From: Hemicordylus capensis
Lineage: Eukaryota > Chordata > Lepidosauria > Squamata > Cordylidae
Direction: 5' to 3'
Assembly (NCBI RefSeq): GCF_027244095.1
Contig: NC_069665.1
Location: forward strand, 2,916,501 to 2,980,500
DNA length: 64,000 bases
The notes under the pieces were generated by a model. It saw only the letters and a list, made by a program, of their open reading frames with translations. It made no database searches and was not told where the DNA came from. This document shows, piece by piece, positions 35,975 through 48,100 of the stretch (the first letter of the stretch is position 1; each line of letters begins with the position of its first letter). The position numbers and the translations under genes are program-made.

Positions 35975-36950
35975 GGCTAGGTGGAGATTTAATGACCACC
36001 CCAGGGCCACTGGTTGAAGGTCCTGGTGACTTGAGATGCAAGCTGAATTCAGGCAAGGCAGAGGTGCTCATTGTGGGGGACCAGAATTTAAGGGATGAGT
36101 TAGGTCTTCCTGTACTGGATGGGGTTACACTCCCCCAGAGGGAGCAGGTATGCAGCTTGGGAGTGCTCTTGGATCCAGGCCTCACCCTGCTATCTCAGGT
36201 GGAGGCAATGGCCAGGAGTGCTTTCTATCAGCTTCGGTTGATTCAACAGCTGCGTCCAATCCTTGAAGAGAATGACCTCAAAACAGTGATGCATCAGCTG
36301 GTAACCTCTAGGCTTGACTATTGCAATGTGCCCTACGTGGGGCTGCCTTTGTACATAGTTCAGAAACTTCAGTTAGTTCAAAATGCGGCAGCCAGATTGG
36401 TCTCTGGGGTAACCCTGAGAGACCATATTATGCCTGTGTTGAAACGGCTGCACTGGCTGCCAATATGTTTCCAGGAGAAATACAAAGTGCTGGTTATTAC
36501 CTTTAAAGCTCTGAACGGTTTGGGTCCGGGTTACCTTAGAGAGCGCCTTCTTCAGTGTTATCCCCATCGCTCGTTGAGGTCATCTGGAGAGGTCCGTCTC
36601 CAGTTACCTCCGGTACTTCTGGTGGCGACTTGGAACTGGGCCTTCTCTGTAGCTGCTCCTGGCCTATCGAATGCACTCCGGGCAGATATCTGCAGTTTAG
36701 CTCGCTGTTGGCCTTTAAGAGAGCCCTAAAAACTTACTTGTTTGGCTTGGCCTTCCAAGGCTTGTAAAGTGTTGTGGGGTTTTTTTGGTAAAGTATTCTA
36801 ATTGGTTTTAAATGGTTGTCATTGTTTTTGAATTGTTTTTATATTATTTTTAGCACTGTGTTTTGAATGGGGTGTTTTTGTGTCTTTTAAAAGTTGTTGT
36901 ACACTGCCCAGAGCGTTTGGATGGGGTGGTTTATAAATGTAATAAATAAA
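35975..36950 (+). mobile_element. L2/CR1-type LINE, C-terminal part and 3' UTR
   Basis: An uninterrupted frame of over 200 codons (to 36729) reads LGVLLDPGLTL, RLIQQLRPIL, LVTSRLDYCN, LQLVQNAAARLV, LHWLPICFQEKYK and NGLGPGYL, all standard post-RT motifs of L2/CR1-group LINEs. The 3' UTR ends cactgcccagagcg then taataaataaat. It is the best preserved LINE frame in the window and ends only about 560 bp before the CEBPA TATA box. Confidence 0.9.
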
Positions 36951-37508
36951 TAAGCCAGCCAGCCAGCGGCTTGAACTCCCACATTCAAGGGCATCCGGTG
37001 GAAGGGGAGGAAGCCAGCAATCCAATCCTTGAGACTATGCCCCATCATTGAACTCAGTGGGAACTGGCTCACTCCAGAGGAGAGCAACTGACCCCTCTTG
37101 CGCCCCCCCCCCCAACGCCCGTGCGCACCTCCCCGGCCTGATCCAACGCGGCAGCCCGGGGGCGAGTGACAGAGATCTTCTGCTCAGTAGCACACAGGCA
37201 CGCGTGTCAGGCACAGCCAGCCCCGCGACTGGCTGGGCGTGCATCGCTCAGAGCTTAAGAGCACCCCGAATGCACAGAGCCGTCGGCGCTCAGCGGGCAG
37301 GTGTGCGTCGTGCGCCTCCTCCGAAGTCGCCGCGGGGGCGCTGGCATTCGGCCCGCCCAGCCTGCCATGCCCGCCCGCAGAGGGCGGTGATGGAGGGCGT
37401 GGGGGTTGGGGAGGACCGGTCGGGGATCCCACCCCTGTGGCTGCTGCCGAGAGGAGGAGGCGAGGCCGGTCAAAGTTCACTAGAGGGCGATGCCCGGCCC
37501 TGTGCACC

Positions 37509-37516
37509 TATATATA
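37509..37516 (+). promoter_or_regulatory. CEBPA: TATA box of CEBPA
   Basis: TATATATA within an otherwise GC-rich promoter, about 200 bp before the main start codon. It would give a 5' UTR of roughly 165 nt, close to the mammalian arrangement. Confidence 0.75.
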
Positions 37517-37679
37517 GCAGGCGGAGGGCTGGAGGAGCCGGGAGCCCAGCCGCCGCCGCCGCCGCCAGACGAGCGCAGAGCCGAGCCGAGCGCGCTGCCG
37601 CCAGACGGTCGGTGCGGAAGGAGCCCGCCACCAAGTTCGCCTGCGTGCCCGCCAGCGGCCGAGCGGAGGCTCCCCCACC

Positions 37680-37700
37680 ATGCGCGGCGGCCCGCTTTAG
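37680..37700 (+). promoter_or_regulatory. CEBPA: Short upstream ORF controlling CEBPA isoform choice
   Basis: A six-codon frame (MRGGPL, stop TAG) in good context (ccaccATGc), out of frame with the main ORF. Its stop lies exactly 7 nt before the C/EBP-alpha ATG. In mammals a uORF at the same spacing steers ribosomes between the full-length and p30 starts. Here it is one codon longer than the mammalian five, as I recall it, with a different peptide. Confidence 0.88.
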
Positions 37701-37707
37701 CTACTCC

Positions 37708-38778
37708 ATGGAGCCGGGCAACTTCTACGAGGCGGACTCGCGCCCCCCGATGAGCAGCAGCAGCAGCGGCCACCCCCACCACCCCCACCAGCGCCACCTC
37801 CACCAGCAGCCCTTGTCGGCGTCGTCGCCCGTCGCGGCGCACCCGCAGCAGCAGCAGCAGCAGCAGCACGCCGCCCACCAGCCGGGCCCCTACGGCTACC
37901 TGGCCGCGGCGTCGGAGCTGCAGCCCGACATCTGCGAGCACGAGAACTCCATCGACCTGAGCGCCTACATCGACCCGGGCGCCTTCAACGACGAGTTCCT
38001 GGCCGACCTCTTCCAGCACAGCAAGCAGCAGGAGCGTGCCGCCAAGGCCGGCCTGGAGTGCGGCGGCGGCGGCGGCGGGGCAGGCATGCCGGGCGGCGGC
38101 TTCCCGCAGGGGGGCGGCGGCGGCGGCGCGCTCTACGGCTACGCGGACAAGCTGGAGTCCAGCGCGGCCTACGAGCGCCTGGGCGCAGGCGGGCCCCCTC
38201 CGCTGCCGAGCCTGCGCCCGCTGCTGATCAAGCAGGAACCCCACGAGGACGAGGAGGCCGGCGCGCTGGCCGCCCTCTACCCGCCGCCGCCGGCCAACTG
38301 CAGCCACCTCCAGTACCAGGTGGCGCACTGCGCCCAGACGACCGTGCACCTGCAGCCCGGCGGGCAGCCCACGCCGCCGCCCACGCCGGCCCCCAGCCCG
38401 CACAGTGGCGGCGGCGGCGGCGGCGCGCACCACCAGCAGCACCCGCACCACCACCACCACCCTCCGCCGCATCACCACCACCACCGGCTCCACGCCGACG
38501 CCTCCGCGCCGTCGGGCAAGTCCAAGAAGTCGCTGGACAAGAACAGCAGCGAGTACCGCGTGCGCCGCGAGCGCAACAACATCGCCGTGCGCAAGAGCCG
38601 CGACAAGGCCAAGCAGCGCAACGCCGAGACGCAGCAGAAGGTGCTGGAGCTGAGCAGCGACAATGAGCGGCTCCGCAAGCGCGTCGAGCAGCTCAGCCGC
38701 GAGCTGGAGACCCTCCGCGGCATCTTCCGGCAGCTGCCCGAGAGCTCGCTGGTCAAGGCCATGGGCAGCTGCTCGTGA
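37708..38778 (+). CDS. CEBPA: CCAAT/enhancer-binding protein alpha
   Basis: Single-exon gene for a 356-residue nuclear bZIP activator (human 358), a master regulator of myeloid, liver and fat differentiation. The start [17 protein letters not shown] aligns with human MESADFYEAEPRPPMSS. Trans-activation elements are at about 75-112 ([29 protein letters not shown]). Met127, in GMPGG, corresponds to the p30 start. A sumoylation motif IKQEP has Lys175. The GSK3-type motif [11 protein letters not shown] has Thr222 and Thr226. The basic region is about 284-304 ([21 protein letters not shown]), and the zipper has Leu315, 322, 329 and 336. The end LVKAMGSCS matches human LVKAMGNCA. Unusual are a Gln run (47-53) and His-rich tracts (22-32, 241-259). 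The frame is also open upstream to 37048. Confidence 0.99.
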   Translation: MEPGNFYEADSRPPMSSSSSGHPHHPHQRHLHQQPLSASSPVAAHPQQQQQQQHAAHQPGPYGYLAAASELQPDICEHENSIDLSAYIDPGAFNDEFLADLFQHSKQQERAAKAGLECGGGGGGAGMPGGGFPQGGGGGGALYGYADKLESSAAYERLGAGGPPPLPSLRPLLIKQEPHEDEEAGALAALYPPPPANCSHLQYQVAHCAQTTVHLQPGGQPTPPPTPAPSPHSGGGGGGAHHQQHPHHHHHPPPHHHHHRLHADASAPSGKSKKSLDKNSSEYRVRRERNNIAVRKSRDKAKQRNAETQQKVLELSSDNERLRKRVEQLSRELETLRGIFRQLPESSLVKAMGSCS

Positions 38779-40130
38779 GCGCCCCGACGGACCCCGGCGG
38801 CAGCCGCCCTCTCGGGCCGGCGCCGCGCGCTGAAAGCCGCGCTTTTACGCCCTCGCGGGCCGGGGACAGTGGGAGGGACTGGCTGGCTTCCCCGGCTTGG
38901 AAGGAGACCGAGACGCTCTTCCGTAGGACCCCTTCACCGAGAGAGCGCGGGCGGGTTCTGGGGCTTGAGCCCCGTCTGCAGGGCTGACCTGGCTCCTGAA
39001 CTGTGCCGGGACTCGCCGCCACTGCGGGACTGCCTGGCGCAACGCCCGGGGGCTGGCCGCGAATCCGCCTGCGTGAGAGCTGGAGCCGCCGGTGGGGCTC
39101 CGCCGTTCAGGGGCTCAACTGCACACACTGACTTGCTGGCGAGGGGTGCGGGGAGTGGGCTGGGGGACCTGCGGGCGTCCCGAGAGACGAGTGCAATGCC
39201 GGGGGACCCTGCGGCGGAGCGAGGGGGACTCGGTGGGGGAGGCTGCCGCGCCTGTGGGTCGGGCGGCAGCAGCAGGTCGCCGAGCCAAGGGAGCTCCGCC
39301 AGCGCCGCCTCGGGACGAGCCGGGCTCCTTCCCACCCCGCCGAAGAGCCGCCTGTCCCGAGGGGAGCCCCGTGGCGCTGCCGGCGGCGGCGGCGGCTCTT
39401 CTTGCCTTGTCCCCGCTTCGCCGCGCGGCTGGGCTGGGCTGCTGCCGCGCCGGCCCTCCCCGCTCCCTCCATTCGGTGCCTTTTTCTGTACTGTGAGAGT
39501 CGAGAGCTCCCTCTTCTCGGCACATTTGCCGCCGGGCCACCCTGCCCGCCTCGGGCTGCTCGCTCAGGAGCTTTGCCGAAGTGCCACCAGCCGGGGCTCC
39601 TAGCCCGGTGCCAGCGGGGCCCTTTCTTGCCACTTCTTCTCCTCCTCCTCCTCCTTTGGGTCTGTTTAATGTTGGCTTCCTTGGCTGGGGGGCTTCTTCG
39701 GAGCTGCCTCCGTCGCTCCAGCTGGTGTGCCCGGCGAGGAAGGAGGTCGCTTGAGGGCAGGTCGAGAGAATTTGGCTCTTGCACGCCTGGCGAGCCCCCT
39801 CACCTCTTGGGGATGCCATTGCCTCGTGGTTCTGACTATGTGGTATTTCCAGTCCGGGGAGGGAGGGAGGGGGAGGCCCTTCTGCTCCGAGCACTTTTTG
39901 ACCAGCTGGTGCTTCTCCTCTTAAGAAACAGCACTGGGAGATGCAAGACAGACGAACCAAGTGCCAATTTTTAATTTCTCAAAAGACCAGGTAGAAGAAC
40001 TATTATATTTTCTTAAGTGTGAATACCTGGGAACTGTGTTTTATATATATGATATATTTTGAAACGACAAACATACTGCATTTTAAAGATCCTGGTTAAA
40101 ATGCATAAATAAAATGTACATGTTCTGCCT
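38779..40130 (+). other. CEBPA: CEBPA 3' UTR
   Basis: GC-rich proximal part, then an AT-rich distal part ending with the poly(A) signal at 40108. No repeat interrupts it. Its length of about 1.33 kb is similar to mammalian CEBPA. Confidence 0.7.
40108..40113 (+). terminator. CEBPA: AATAAA poly(A) signal of CEBPA
   Basis: Hexamer in atgcataaataaaatgtaca, followed by the GT/T-rich stretch tgttctgccttgagcttttc, the normal layout of a cleavage site. Confidence 0.75.
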
Positions 40131-41430
40131 TGAGCTTTTCTTCTGTCTGGCTTCTGTTCTTCAGTACTTCATCATGTCTCTGTTGTGGACAAACTGATCA
40201 CTTTTTCTCCTCAACAGTGATCATTATTAGCTGCTCTTTTAGCTCTAGACCAGAAATACTTCTAAAACTTCCAAATGTGCCATTTTTAAACAGGCTGTCA
40301 GCAGCAGGAATGCCCAAACCACTGGGGAGGGGAGTTTTTTTGGCACAACTCCATTGAGGTGTAGTGGGGTCCTGTGAGTGGGACTTGCAGAACAGAAATC
40401 AGTGGATTGCACCTCATGAGCTTAATATTCTGATCTGTTAAGAGCTTTATTTCATGCACAAGTCCCACTGGAGGTATCTAGGATGCGGGTATTTCTCTTT
40501 GCAGTTTTCTCTTAATGCAGCTTCTCTTTGATCAGTTAGAACACAGAATATCCTCATACAGGACGACTAACGCACTTTGCCATTGTTCAGAAAGGAAATT
40601 GTTCATAGAGTTGTGATAGGGAGTTTTGACTGTACACAAAGCTTGGGTTATGCGTGGAAGATGGGTCCAGGAGGTCCTTAAAGAAATCCACAAGCCCCTG
40701 GCTGCTCCCCTCCACCCCGAATTGAGCGAAATCATGGTTCCCTGGTAACGTCCTATAAACAGCAGTGACTGAGTCTGTGTTTCACGGGGTTTGCCTCCGA
40801 TTAAAAGGTGTGCTTTTAATGAGATTTTAATGGGGAGCAAATGAATTGCTCCTTAGTGTGTCAGACCTAAGAGGCAGTGATGCATATCTTGCAGTGGTGT
40901 GCTGCTCAGAAGTGAATGTTGGTGTTGCAAACTGCAAACTTTCTGTCTCCTTAAAATGCATCATGAGTTTTAATACAGGGTGGTATCTGTGGCGCTGTCA
41001 TTTCTCCCTCTTATTGGCTGTGACCCTGAACACCCTTTCAAGGAACTTTTGCTTTGACTTTAGTAGTGTAAGCATATTTAGAACTGGGTGTGCTGCCCTC
41101 TTTCCCACCCACCCACCCCTTCTTTCTGTACCATCATCCAGTCCAATAAGGTCAGCAGATTCCAAAAATACTCTTTGAGGAAGGTGGCTTGAATGATCTG
41201 ACGAAGACGTTCCCAGACAGTCTTGGGCATGTTTATTAAGAAGCAAGCCTTGTGCTGAATGTACTTCTGTTTCTTCTGTGTAAGCATGCACCCATGATCA
41301 GTGAAAAGTGATAGAGCTCTTTGTCCAAATGTAGGGGAGGATGGTGGGTTAGGCATTAGAGCAGACCCTTGCCTAAGAATCTCCTCTGGTGTGACCCAGA
41401 GGATGGGCGTTGATTCTTCCTTGGCTTTAA
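40131..41430. other. Downstream of CEBPA, no repeat recognised
   Basis: About 1.3 kb of unique-looking DNA. Overlapping minus-strand frames at 40998-41356 have varied composition, but I recognise no family in them. Confidence 0.4.
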
Positions 41431-41432
41431 AA

Positions 41433-41546
41433 CATGGGTTCTCAGTCGCAGGTCACCAGCTGTTGTTAGACTACAATTCCTATCGTCCCCAGCCACAACG
41501 GCCTCTGGGCAACAACATCTGGGGATCCAAAGTTTGGGAACCGCTG
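41433..41546. mobile_element. Palindromic hAT-type MITE (family A)
   Basis: Inverted arms around cctatcgtccccagccac. Flanking octamers ctttaaaa and ctttaggg match at six of eight positions. Confidence 0.75.
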
Positions 41547-41549
41547 CTT

Positions 41550-42225
41550 TAGGGCTCACAAGACTTCCATAGGCATGCTATCAAAACTCTTGGTGGACTT
41601 GTATATACTCTAGGCCAAATCAGACACAGTGTGGAACATCTGTGATGAGATCTCCTGATATATAGAGGCTCCAAATCTGCCTAGAGACAAAGCACTGGGA
41701 GGTGATTAGATTCTTTCCCCTCCCGCTGGTTCCTTGCTCTAAGTTCTGCCCCCTCCCCAAAGCTCTTATGTGCCCCACCACAGGAGAAAGTCTACCTGCT
41801 TCAATAAAATTCAGAGTCCCCTGCAGATGCTTTTAGGTAAAAACGAAACTGCCAGGAGATCAGTCACAGGTCTCCTGCCTCTTGCCTCTTTGGGCCCTCA
41901 TGTGCAGGGCAAGGGAGTGCAGGATTAATGTGGAAACTGCTGTGGTGGGTTTTTTTCATCCCAGAAGCTCTAGGTGCAGCTCCATCATTTCTAGTGGCAT
42001 TAGAGCACCACGGGTCTTCCGGTGCCCCACTCTTGTGAGCTGCAGACCACCAGTAGCGCCAATCCTCGGTGCCATCCAGCCTGACAAAGTTCTGGAGAAC
42101 TCCTCAAGATTACATGTCATTTTGATAATGAAGGTATTCCTTTTGATTGTGACTTCTGCCCCCCCCCCCTTTCCTTTCTAATGGACTGGCTACCTATATT
42201 TATACTGGCTACAAATATTTATAAG
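41550..42225. other. Intergenic DNA, nothing recognised
   Basis: No gene or repeat that I can support. Confidence 0.4.
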
Positions 42226-42249
42226 CAAAAAAGGAGACACAATCAGATG

Positions 42250-42425
42250 GTGCAGTGAAGCATTTATTGAAGCCCAACGCTTTTCAGCCTCGGAGGCCTT
42301 CTTCAGGGGCAATAATTTGTGATCTTTCAAAGCAACCTGGAGCAAGTAGCCGTTGCCATCTTCCAAGCTAAGAAGGGAAAGGTCATTTGTGCTGGGCTTC
42401 AATAAATGCTTCACAGCACCGTCAG
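42250..42425. mobile_element. Interspersed repeat (family F)
   Basis: Two inverted pieces: gtgaagcatttattgaagccc at 42257 and gggcttcaataaatgcttcac at 42394 form the ends, enclosing ccttcttcaggggcaataat. The same body, split by L1, is at 31.9-32.55 kb. Confidence 0.65.
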
Positions 42426-42458
42426 ACCTTGTCGTCTTCTTCTTCTTTTGCTTGTTTG

Positions 42459-42763
42459 GAGAGGAGAGCTGGTCTTGTGGTAGCAAGCATGACTTGTCCC
42501 CTTAGCTAAGCAGGGTCTGCCCTGGTTGCATATGAAAGGGAGACTAGAAGTGTGAGCACTGGAAGATATTCCCCTCAAGGGATGGAGCCGCTCTGGGAAG
42601 AGCATCAGAAGGTTCCAAGTTCCCTCCCTGGCAGCATCTCCAAGAGAGGGCTGAGAGCGATTCCTGCCTGCAACCTTGGAGAAGCCGCTGCCAGCCTGTG
42701 AAGACAATACTGAGCTAGATAGACCAATGGTCTGACTCAGTATATGGCAGCTTCCTATGTTCC
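42459..42763 (+). mobile_element. 5S-tRNA chimeric SINE (family C), sense copy
   Basis: Order: agagctggtcttgtggtagc head, the 5S box-A motif agctaagcagggt at 42504-42516, a ggttgcat...gggagact intermediate/C-box-like part, the degenerate tRNA-like ctgggaagagcatc, the body gaccaatggtctgactcag and the end cagcttcctatgttcc. Confidence 0.88.
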
Positions 42764-42784
42764 TGGTTGGGTGCTTCCTGTTTT

Positions 42785-42880
42785 CCCCCGTCTACAAATA
42801 TTTATATACTGCTTTTCAACAAAAGTTCTCAAAGAGGTTTACAAAGAGAAATAAATCAGATCGTTCCCTGTCCACAATTT

Positions 42881-42919
<39 letters not shown>

Positions 42920-43250
42920 CATGTATGTCCCGCTCTTCCTCCAAGGAGCTCAGAGTGGTGTACATGGTTATTTTTATCCTCACAACAACCCTGTGAGGTA
43001 AGTAAGGCTGAGAGAGACATGCCTGGCCCTGAGTCACCCAGTGAGCTTCATGGCTGAATGGGCATTTGAACTCAGGTCTCCTTGGTCTTAGTCCAACACC
43101 CTAACCACTATGCTATGCTGGCTCACACTCTAAAAAGAAGCATAGAGTAAACACCAACCACGACCACCACTGGAGGGATGCTGTGCTGGGATTTGATTGG
43201 GCCAGTTGAATAGAAAAGGTGCTTCTCTGCTCCGTTAGCAAAATCCCCCC
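42785..43250 (-). mobile_element. Family-B LINE 3' UTR fragment split by a SINE
   Basis: The left part atactgcttttcaacaaaag...ccctgtccacaa and the right part ctcacactctaaaaagaag...gatgctgtgctggg are contiguous in other copies. The SINE at 42889-43125 separates them. Confidence 0.75.
42889..43125 (-). mobile_element. MIR/CORE-type SINE (family D) nested in family B
   Basis: (ttta)n tail, tcctccaaggagctcagag, caaccctgtgaggtaagtaa, gagtcacccagtgagcttcatgg, B box catttgaactc and aaccactatgctatgctgg at the A-box end. Nearly full length. Confidence 0.85.
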
Positions 43251-43254
43251 ACCC

Positions 43255-44015
43255 CTTAGCAGAGGATACCTACTTTCTTTTGTGTATTGGCTTAATTAGT
43301 GACCAGACAGAGAAGCAATGAAGGGCCCCAGATCCTGCAAACACACCTCCTGTGCAAGGTCTTTTCATTACGGTGGGTGTGAAGCTGGCTTGGAAAGGAG
43401 AGGGGGAAATAAATGATTGCATAAGGCCATGGGGAAGGAAAGCAAGCAAGCAGGGGAGTGGGAGGAACTTCTCTGTCTGTCTTGCTGATAAACCCTGCCA
43501 GCCATCTCTGGGGGCTGTGCAAAGGAGGAGGAGGGAGAAGCTTTCAGTGGAAGAGATCTGCCTCCCTGCATGGGGCAATCGGAAGGCCCTTTCCCCGAAG
43601 GGGAGCTGAGGGTAGAAAATGCAACCGCGGGAGATATCACTTGTGTTGCAGTGTGGCACATTGTACGGATCATTGCTGGAAACCCCAGGGCACGATCCAC
43701 CCACAGCTGGGCACTTTAAAACAGTATTTCAGCTTTTCCATGTCCACTAAAAGAGCACAAAACCAAAAGGTTGCAAGGGAGAACGAAAGGGATAAAGTAG
43801 AACTCCGCCCTGAAATTGATCATCCCAGGGCATCGTAAATAAAACCAGCTTCTCAACAAATGTGTTTGGGTGTGACTTATCTCTGTGCCTTCAGTTTGGT
43901 TATAAATGCCACGTCCCAAATACGTTGATACCAGCTTGTTAATTTGGAAGGTGCTAGATGTTCCCAGTAGAAAGCAACACATATTTTTGCGGTTGTTAAT
44001 AAACAATTCCAAATC
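43255..44015. other. Intergenic DNA, nothing recognised
   Basis: Minus-strand frames up to 144 codons (43270-43704) lack any family signature. Confidence 0.4.
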
Positions 44016-44017
44016 AT

Positions 44018-44320
44018 GGGAACATAGGAAGCTGCCATATACTGAGTCAGGCCATAGGTCCATCTAGCTCAGTATTGGCAACTGCTTCTCCAAGGTTGCA
44101 GGCGGGAATCTTTCTCAGCTCTCTCTTGGAGATGCCGCCAGGGAGGGAATTTGGAACCTTCTGCTCTTCCCAGAGTGGCTCCATCCCTTAATGGGAACAT
44201 CTTCCAGTGCTCACACTTCTAGTCTCCCATTCATATGCAACCAGGGCAGACCCTGCTTAGCTAAGGGGACAAGTCATGCTTGCTGCTACCACAAGACCAG
44301 CTCTCCTCTCATTAGAGTAT
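44018..44320 (-). mobile_element. 5S-tRNA chimeric SINE (family C)
   Basis: Reversed copy from ggaacataggaagctgcc to gaccagctctcctctc, with ccctgcttagctaagggg in the head region. Confidence 0.87.
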
Positions 44321-44570
44321 CATTTGAATATCCCAAGAGAACTGTTCTTCAGGATCGGTTATTCCTAAAACCTGGGCCCAGAAACCCTCAGCAGAAGGAG
44401 CAGCCCAAGACCTATGAAAAAGAACAGTAGGATCATTGTTGCTTGAAGCTCCATTAACAGCGATAACAGAAGGGTGCTGTCTCCTCAACTGAAATCCATG
44501 GACCTTAAAAAGTTTCACTTCTGGATGATACACCAACTTTTCTGAGTGATTGCTATAGACCAGGGGTTCC

Positions 44571-44685
44571 CAACACGTAGTCCTCCGGATGTTGCTGAAC
44601 TACAATTCCCATCACCCCCAGCTATAATTGATTGTAGTAGGAGTTCAGCAATATCAGGAGGACCATGGGTGGTCCCTCTGGGAAC
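44571..44685. mobile_element. Palindromic hAT-type MITE (family A), degenerate
   Basis: Starts caggggttcccaac. Arms gctgaactacaattcccatc and gagttcagcaatatcagg are inverted. Further family-like sequence follows to 44725. Confidence 0.6.
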
Positions 44686-44729
44686 TGTCATCCCACAGCA
44701 TCTGGGGGCCCAAGGCTGGTAATTCTTGC

Positions 44730-45665
44730 TTCTAGCACAGACCTGCCTTTGATTCGAAGAGGAAATTTCTTTTGGGTGACTAGTTCTCCCTCGTCGGTGT
44801 TAAGTCGTATCCAGGGCTCAGGAGGAGCCAGGGACTTAGAAGCTGTTTTGCAAGGAAATGCTCAGTCTTTCGAACATGTGCAATATTTTTTTCCCCTCAT
44901 GGACAGGCACTCATCACATGCTAAGTAACCACATCCAACCCACAGCTGTTTGGGACTAGAACAGAGTGTGCATGGTTTCCGGGCAGAAGCTCCACTATCA
45001 CACACTTTAAAAGTGAAGCGTGTTTCAACAACACGAAACAAAATGAGTAGTTTTCCATGCAAGCTCGGCTTAACTGAGCGGAAAGTGAACCGAGACTAGC
45101 TGTAAGGAGAGCTCACTGGGACAGGCTAAAGGCCCCTCTTAGTCCAGCATCCCCTCCCCACCACCCCCAGTGGTCAGCCAGGTGCCTCAAAGAAGCTGGC
45201 AAACCAGATATGGAGGCAATAGCCCTCCCTCTTGTCTGTCCCCAGCAACTAGAACTCTGAGAGATACTGCCTTTGAACATGGAAGCTCCATTGATATTGC
45301 ATAGGGCTCTAGCAGTGAAGCCTCTGACCTTCACGGATGTCTCCCAAGTTCCTAACTTCTGTGGGAGCAGAGAGAGCAAGAGCATGTTCACACAGGCCAA
45401 CTTCTATGTCTTAGTTCCAAGTAAATTGTCAATTTAGTTGGAAGTAAAACTTCACACCGGTCCTCCAGAGGAACTGGAAAGCTAACGGACAGAAAGTAGG
45501 TAGGAAGTCTGATAATCCGGAGGCATGGTGGCTGAAGGAGAGGGACCCAGTTGTTAGGGGGTGACACAGAGGACCCCCGAGGGTAAGTGGGAAGGCAAGA
45601 GACAGAGGCTTGTGAGAAAGACCATGAGCCTAGCTGCCAAGGAGGCACAGAACTGCTTGGTCTTC
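44730..45665. other. Intergenic DNA, nothing recognised
   Basis: No gene or repeat that I can support. Confidence 0.4.
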
Positions 45666-45670
45666 TACAC

Positions 45671-45799
45671 CAGGGGTTCTCAACCTTCAGTCCCCAGATG
45701 TCACTGGCTAAACCCCTTCATTCCCCACAGCCATTGTTGCTGGGGAAGATGGGAGTTGTAGTTCCACAACAGCTGGAGGGCCAGGTTTGCCCATGCCTG
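45671..45799. mobile_element. Palindromic hAT-type MITE (family A)
   Basis: Starts caggggttctcaacc and ends in catgcctg, with gggagttgtagttccac in the right arm. The flanking octamers match only partly. Confidence 0.65.
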
Positions 45800-45994
45800 G
45801 CCTAGACCCCAAGAGGGCTCCTTTTCTATATTCTATAGAATTCTATAGAAGGCTAGTAAGTGTTCTGATATGATGTGTTCAGGTGGGATGGTCCTCCTAG
45901 ACACCTGGTATTGCTGGTGCAGGTCTTTTAGATATTCCATTTGAATAAACTGCATTCTAACACTTTAGGCTGCAGTGCTACCTTTTTCTTTGAG

Positions 45995-46412
45995 TGTACA
46001 GAAAAATGACTAATCCATGTTTGTTTGTTTGTTTATTTAACATATTTCCCTACTGCCCAAAAACTTGTGTCTCTGGGCGGTTTACAATTAAAATCATTTA
46101 AACATTTTAAACCCAACATTAAAAGTGTTAAAACTATAAATCCAATTAAAAGCCTGGGTGAACCAGTATGTCTTCAGTGCCTTTTTAAAAGTTGCCAGAG
46201 ATGGGGAGGCTCTTATAGACTGCTTTTATACAATGGGCGTTATTCAAGTGAAATACATAGCAAAAGAGAAGAGCCGATGGTCCACTGTCTAGAAAGAAAC
46301 ACAGAAGGAGACCCCCATCAAGAGCTACAGTGGGAGGGCTGCTATGTGGGGCAGAATAGGGCTCGCCCTGCAGAGATCACTTTCCAAACTGCCTCTTGGC
46401 CCAGATATCAGG
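45995..46412 (-). mobile_element. LINE 3' sequences, L2/CR1-type plus family B
   Basis: A gttt run, then ctctgggcggtttacaatta, is a reversed LINE 3' end. From about 46240 a diverged family-B copy follows (aaacacagaaggagac, actgcctcttggcccag). Confidence 0.55.
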
Positions 46413-46734
46413 AGTTTTATGGGTTTTGCTTCTGCTATTCTAAGGGGGCAGTCAAGACCAAAAGGCAGAATTTCACATGTTGATTAGAGATACTCAGCCA
46501 GTGAGGTGGCTTCATGCTTTTCTCCTGGCTGGTGGCTGTTAATCTGCGGAGGGAGGTCTTCCAGAAGAAGTGGGTTTTCCAGAAGGCCGGGAAAGTTAAC
46601 CCTTGCCTGAATAAAAAGTGTACTTTACCAATCCTGTGGGGAGGGGTTGGAGATATACCCCAAAGTAAGTAATATAAACAATAATCTCAACAATCTCAAT
46701 CTCAACAATCTCAATCAAGGGTTGCCTTGAGCAT

Positions 46735-47095
46735 CATACCAGCTACAAAGGGGGAAAACCAACCCTTTAAAAAGTATTTTTCCCAGTGGGAATCCACTCC
46801 TCTGTCTCCATTACAGCTTTTAGGAAGCAAATACCATCATGGCTTTTTACCTAGACTTTTATACAAGTGTTTTCTTGCTGCTGCTGCTGCTGCTGCTGCT
46901 GCTTCTGTGCTGTGTTTAATGGTTTTATTGTGTATATGGTTTTAGATTTGTGGTTTTGCTTATATATATTCCAATTTAATATTTGTATTGTTTTAACTGT
47001 TGAATAGTTTTGTATTGTTTTTAAATGTATTGTAAACCATCTTGAGATTATTTTAATGAAAGGCGGTATATAAGTCTAACAATAAATTAAAAAAT
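46735..47095 (+). mobile_element. L2-type LINE 3' end with CTG repeat
   Basis: Weak C-terminal frame, a (tgc)n run at 46877-46900, then ttgtaaaccatcttgagatt and aaaggcggtatataagtc. Similar end to the L2 copy at 3.5 kb. A shorter end, atgtacatatcaggcggtat, lies at 47265. Confidence 0.75.
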
Positions 47096-47329
47096 TAAAA
47101 TAAAACATTTCCCTTTGGCAGAACAGAACAGCAGCAGAAATAATGAGGCCAATAATGGGAATATTTTTATACATACAAACATGACTGGCTGCAGGTGCTG
47201 GTCTGTTTCAGTTTGCACTGAGTGCAATTTGGGGTAACAATGACCCCAACACACCATTTATAGATGTACATATCAGGCGGTATAGAAATAAGATAAATGA
47301 ATAAAATAAATAAAAACATTTAAAATGCA

Positions 47330-48090
47330 ACTTTTAAAAGTTACAAGGGTCCAGGAGGAGGCACCCAGCCCCACAGGGCCACTAAGCTCATTAAGGCTGA
47401 AGAACAGGAGCAGCATGGAGTTTGTCCAAGACTAACATCAAAAGTTGCATTCATTCATTCCCACTTCTCCAGGCCAGTTTGACCCCATGATCTGGGTGCA
47501 GTTAAGCGACACTCGGCATCTTTGCGGGGAGTTATTCCAGCAGCCCGACCCCACACACTGGAGCTGGGGGAAGAGTGTGGCAGGAGCAGTTTGTCTGCTG
47601 ATATTTGCTCACTGTTTCAAGGGATGCGCAACAGACTTCCGGCATTGCATCAAACCCTGAAAAGCCAGAAGAGAAAAGGAAGCTGCCGATACAAAGATCC
47701 AGTTCCTGGGGGGTGGGGGGTGGAGAGCAGCAAAACTGCCCAGGAAGTTCTGCAAAAAGCCTCCAACTGCTCCAGACCGAAATGCCAGGGGGTGCAACAC
47801 AGTGAGTGGTGGGCCTTGGAGGCTGGTTGGCTGGCTCAGTGGCACCCTCGGTTGGCTGACTTCCCCGGAGGGATGAAGGGCGGTGCTGCCCAGCCCAGAG
47901 GCCCACTCTGGCCTTTGACATGCCATCTTTGGACTCCAGCAAGGACCAGGGGTTCTGCAAGCCTCCCTCACTTTCTCCCTTGGGAGCTGCTGAGACATGG
48001 GCAAAGGGCTCCTCACCAACCCGCAACCCCTTCTGTGAAGAGCAAGGGAGGCTTGGGCAGAGCTATCCCACAAAGAACACGGAATCCACT
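47330..48090. other. Intergenic DNA, GC-moderate
   Basis: Overlapping open frames (up to 198 codons, 47522-48118 +) have no domain and no family resemblance. Confidence 0.4.
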
Positions 48091-48100
48091 CCCTCTAGGC

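Larger units (their letters stand above)
37090..39660. promoter_or_regulatory. CEBPA: CpG island over CEBPA
   Basis: Dense CpG from upstream of the promoter, through the whole coding exon, into the proximal 3' UTR, against AT-rich flanks. This matches the known CpG island of vertebrate CEBPA. Large antisense open frames here are by-products of base composition. Confidence 0.85.
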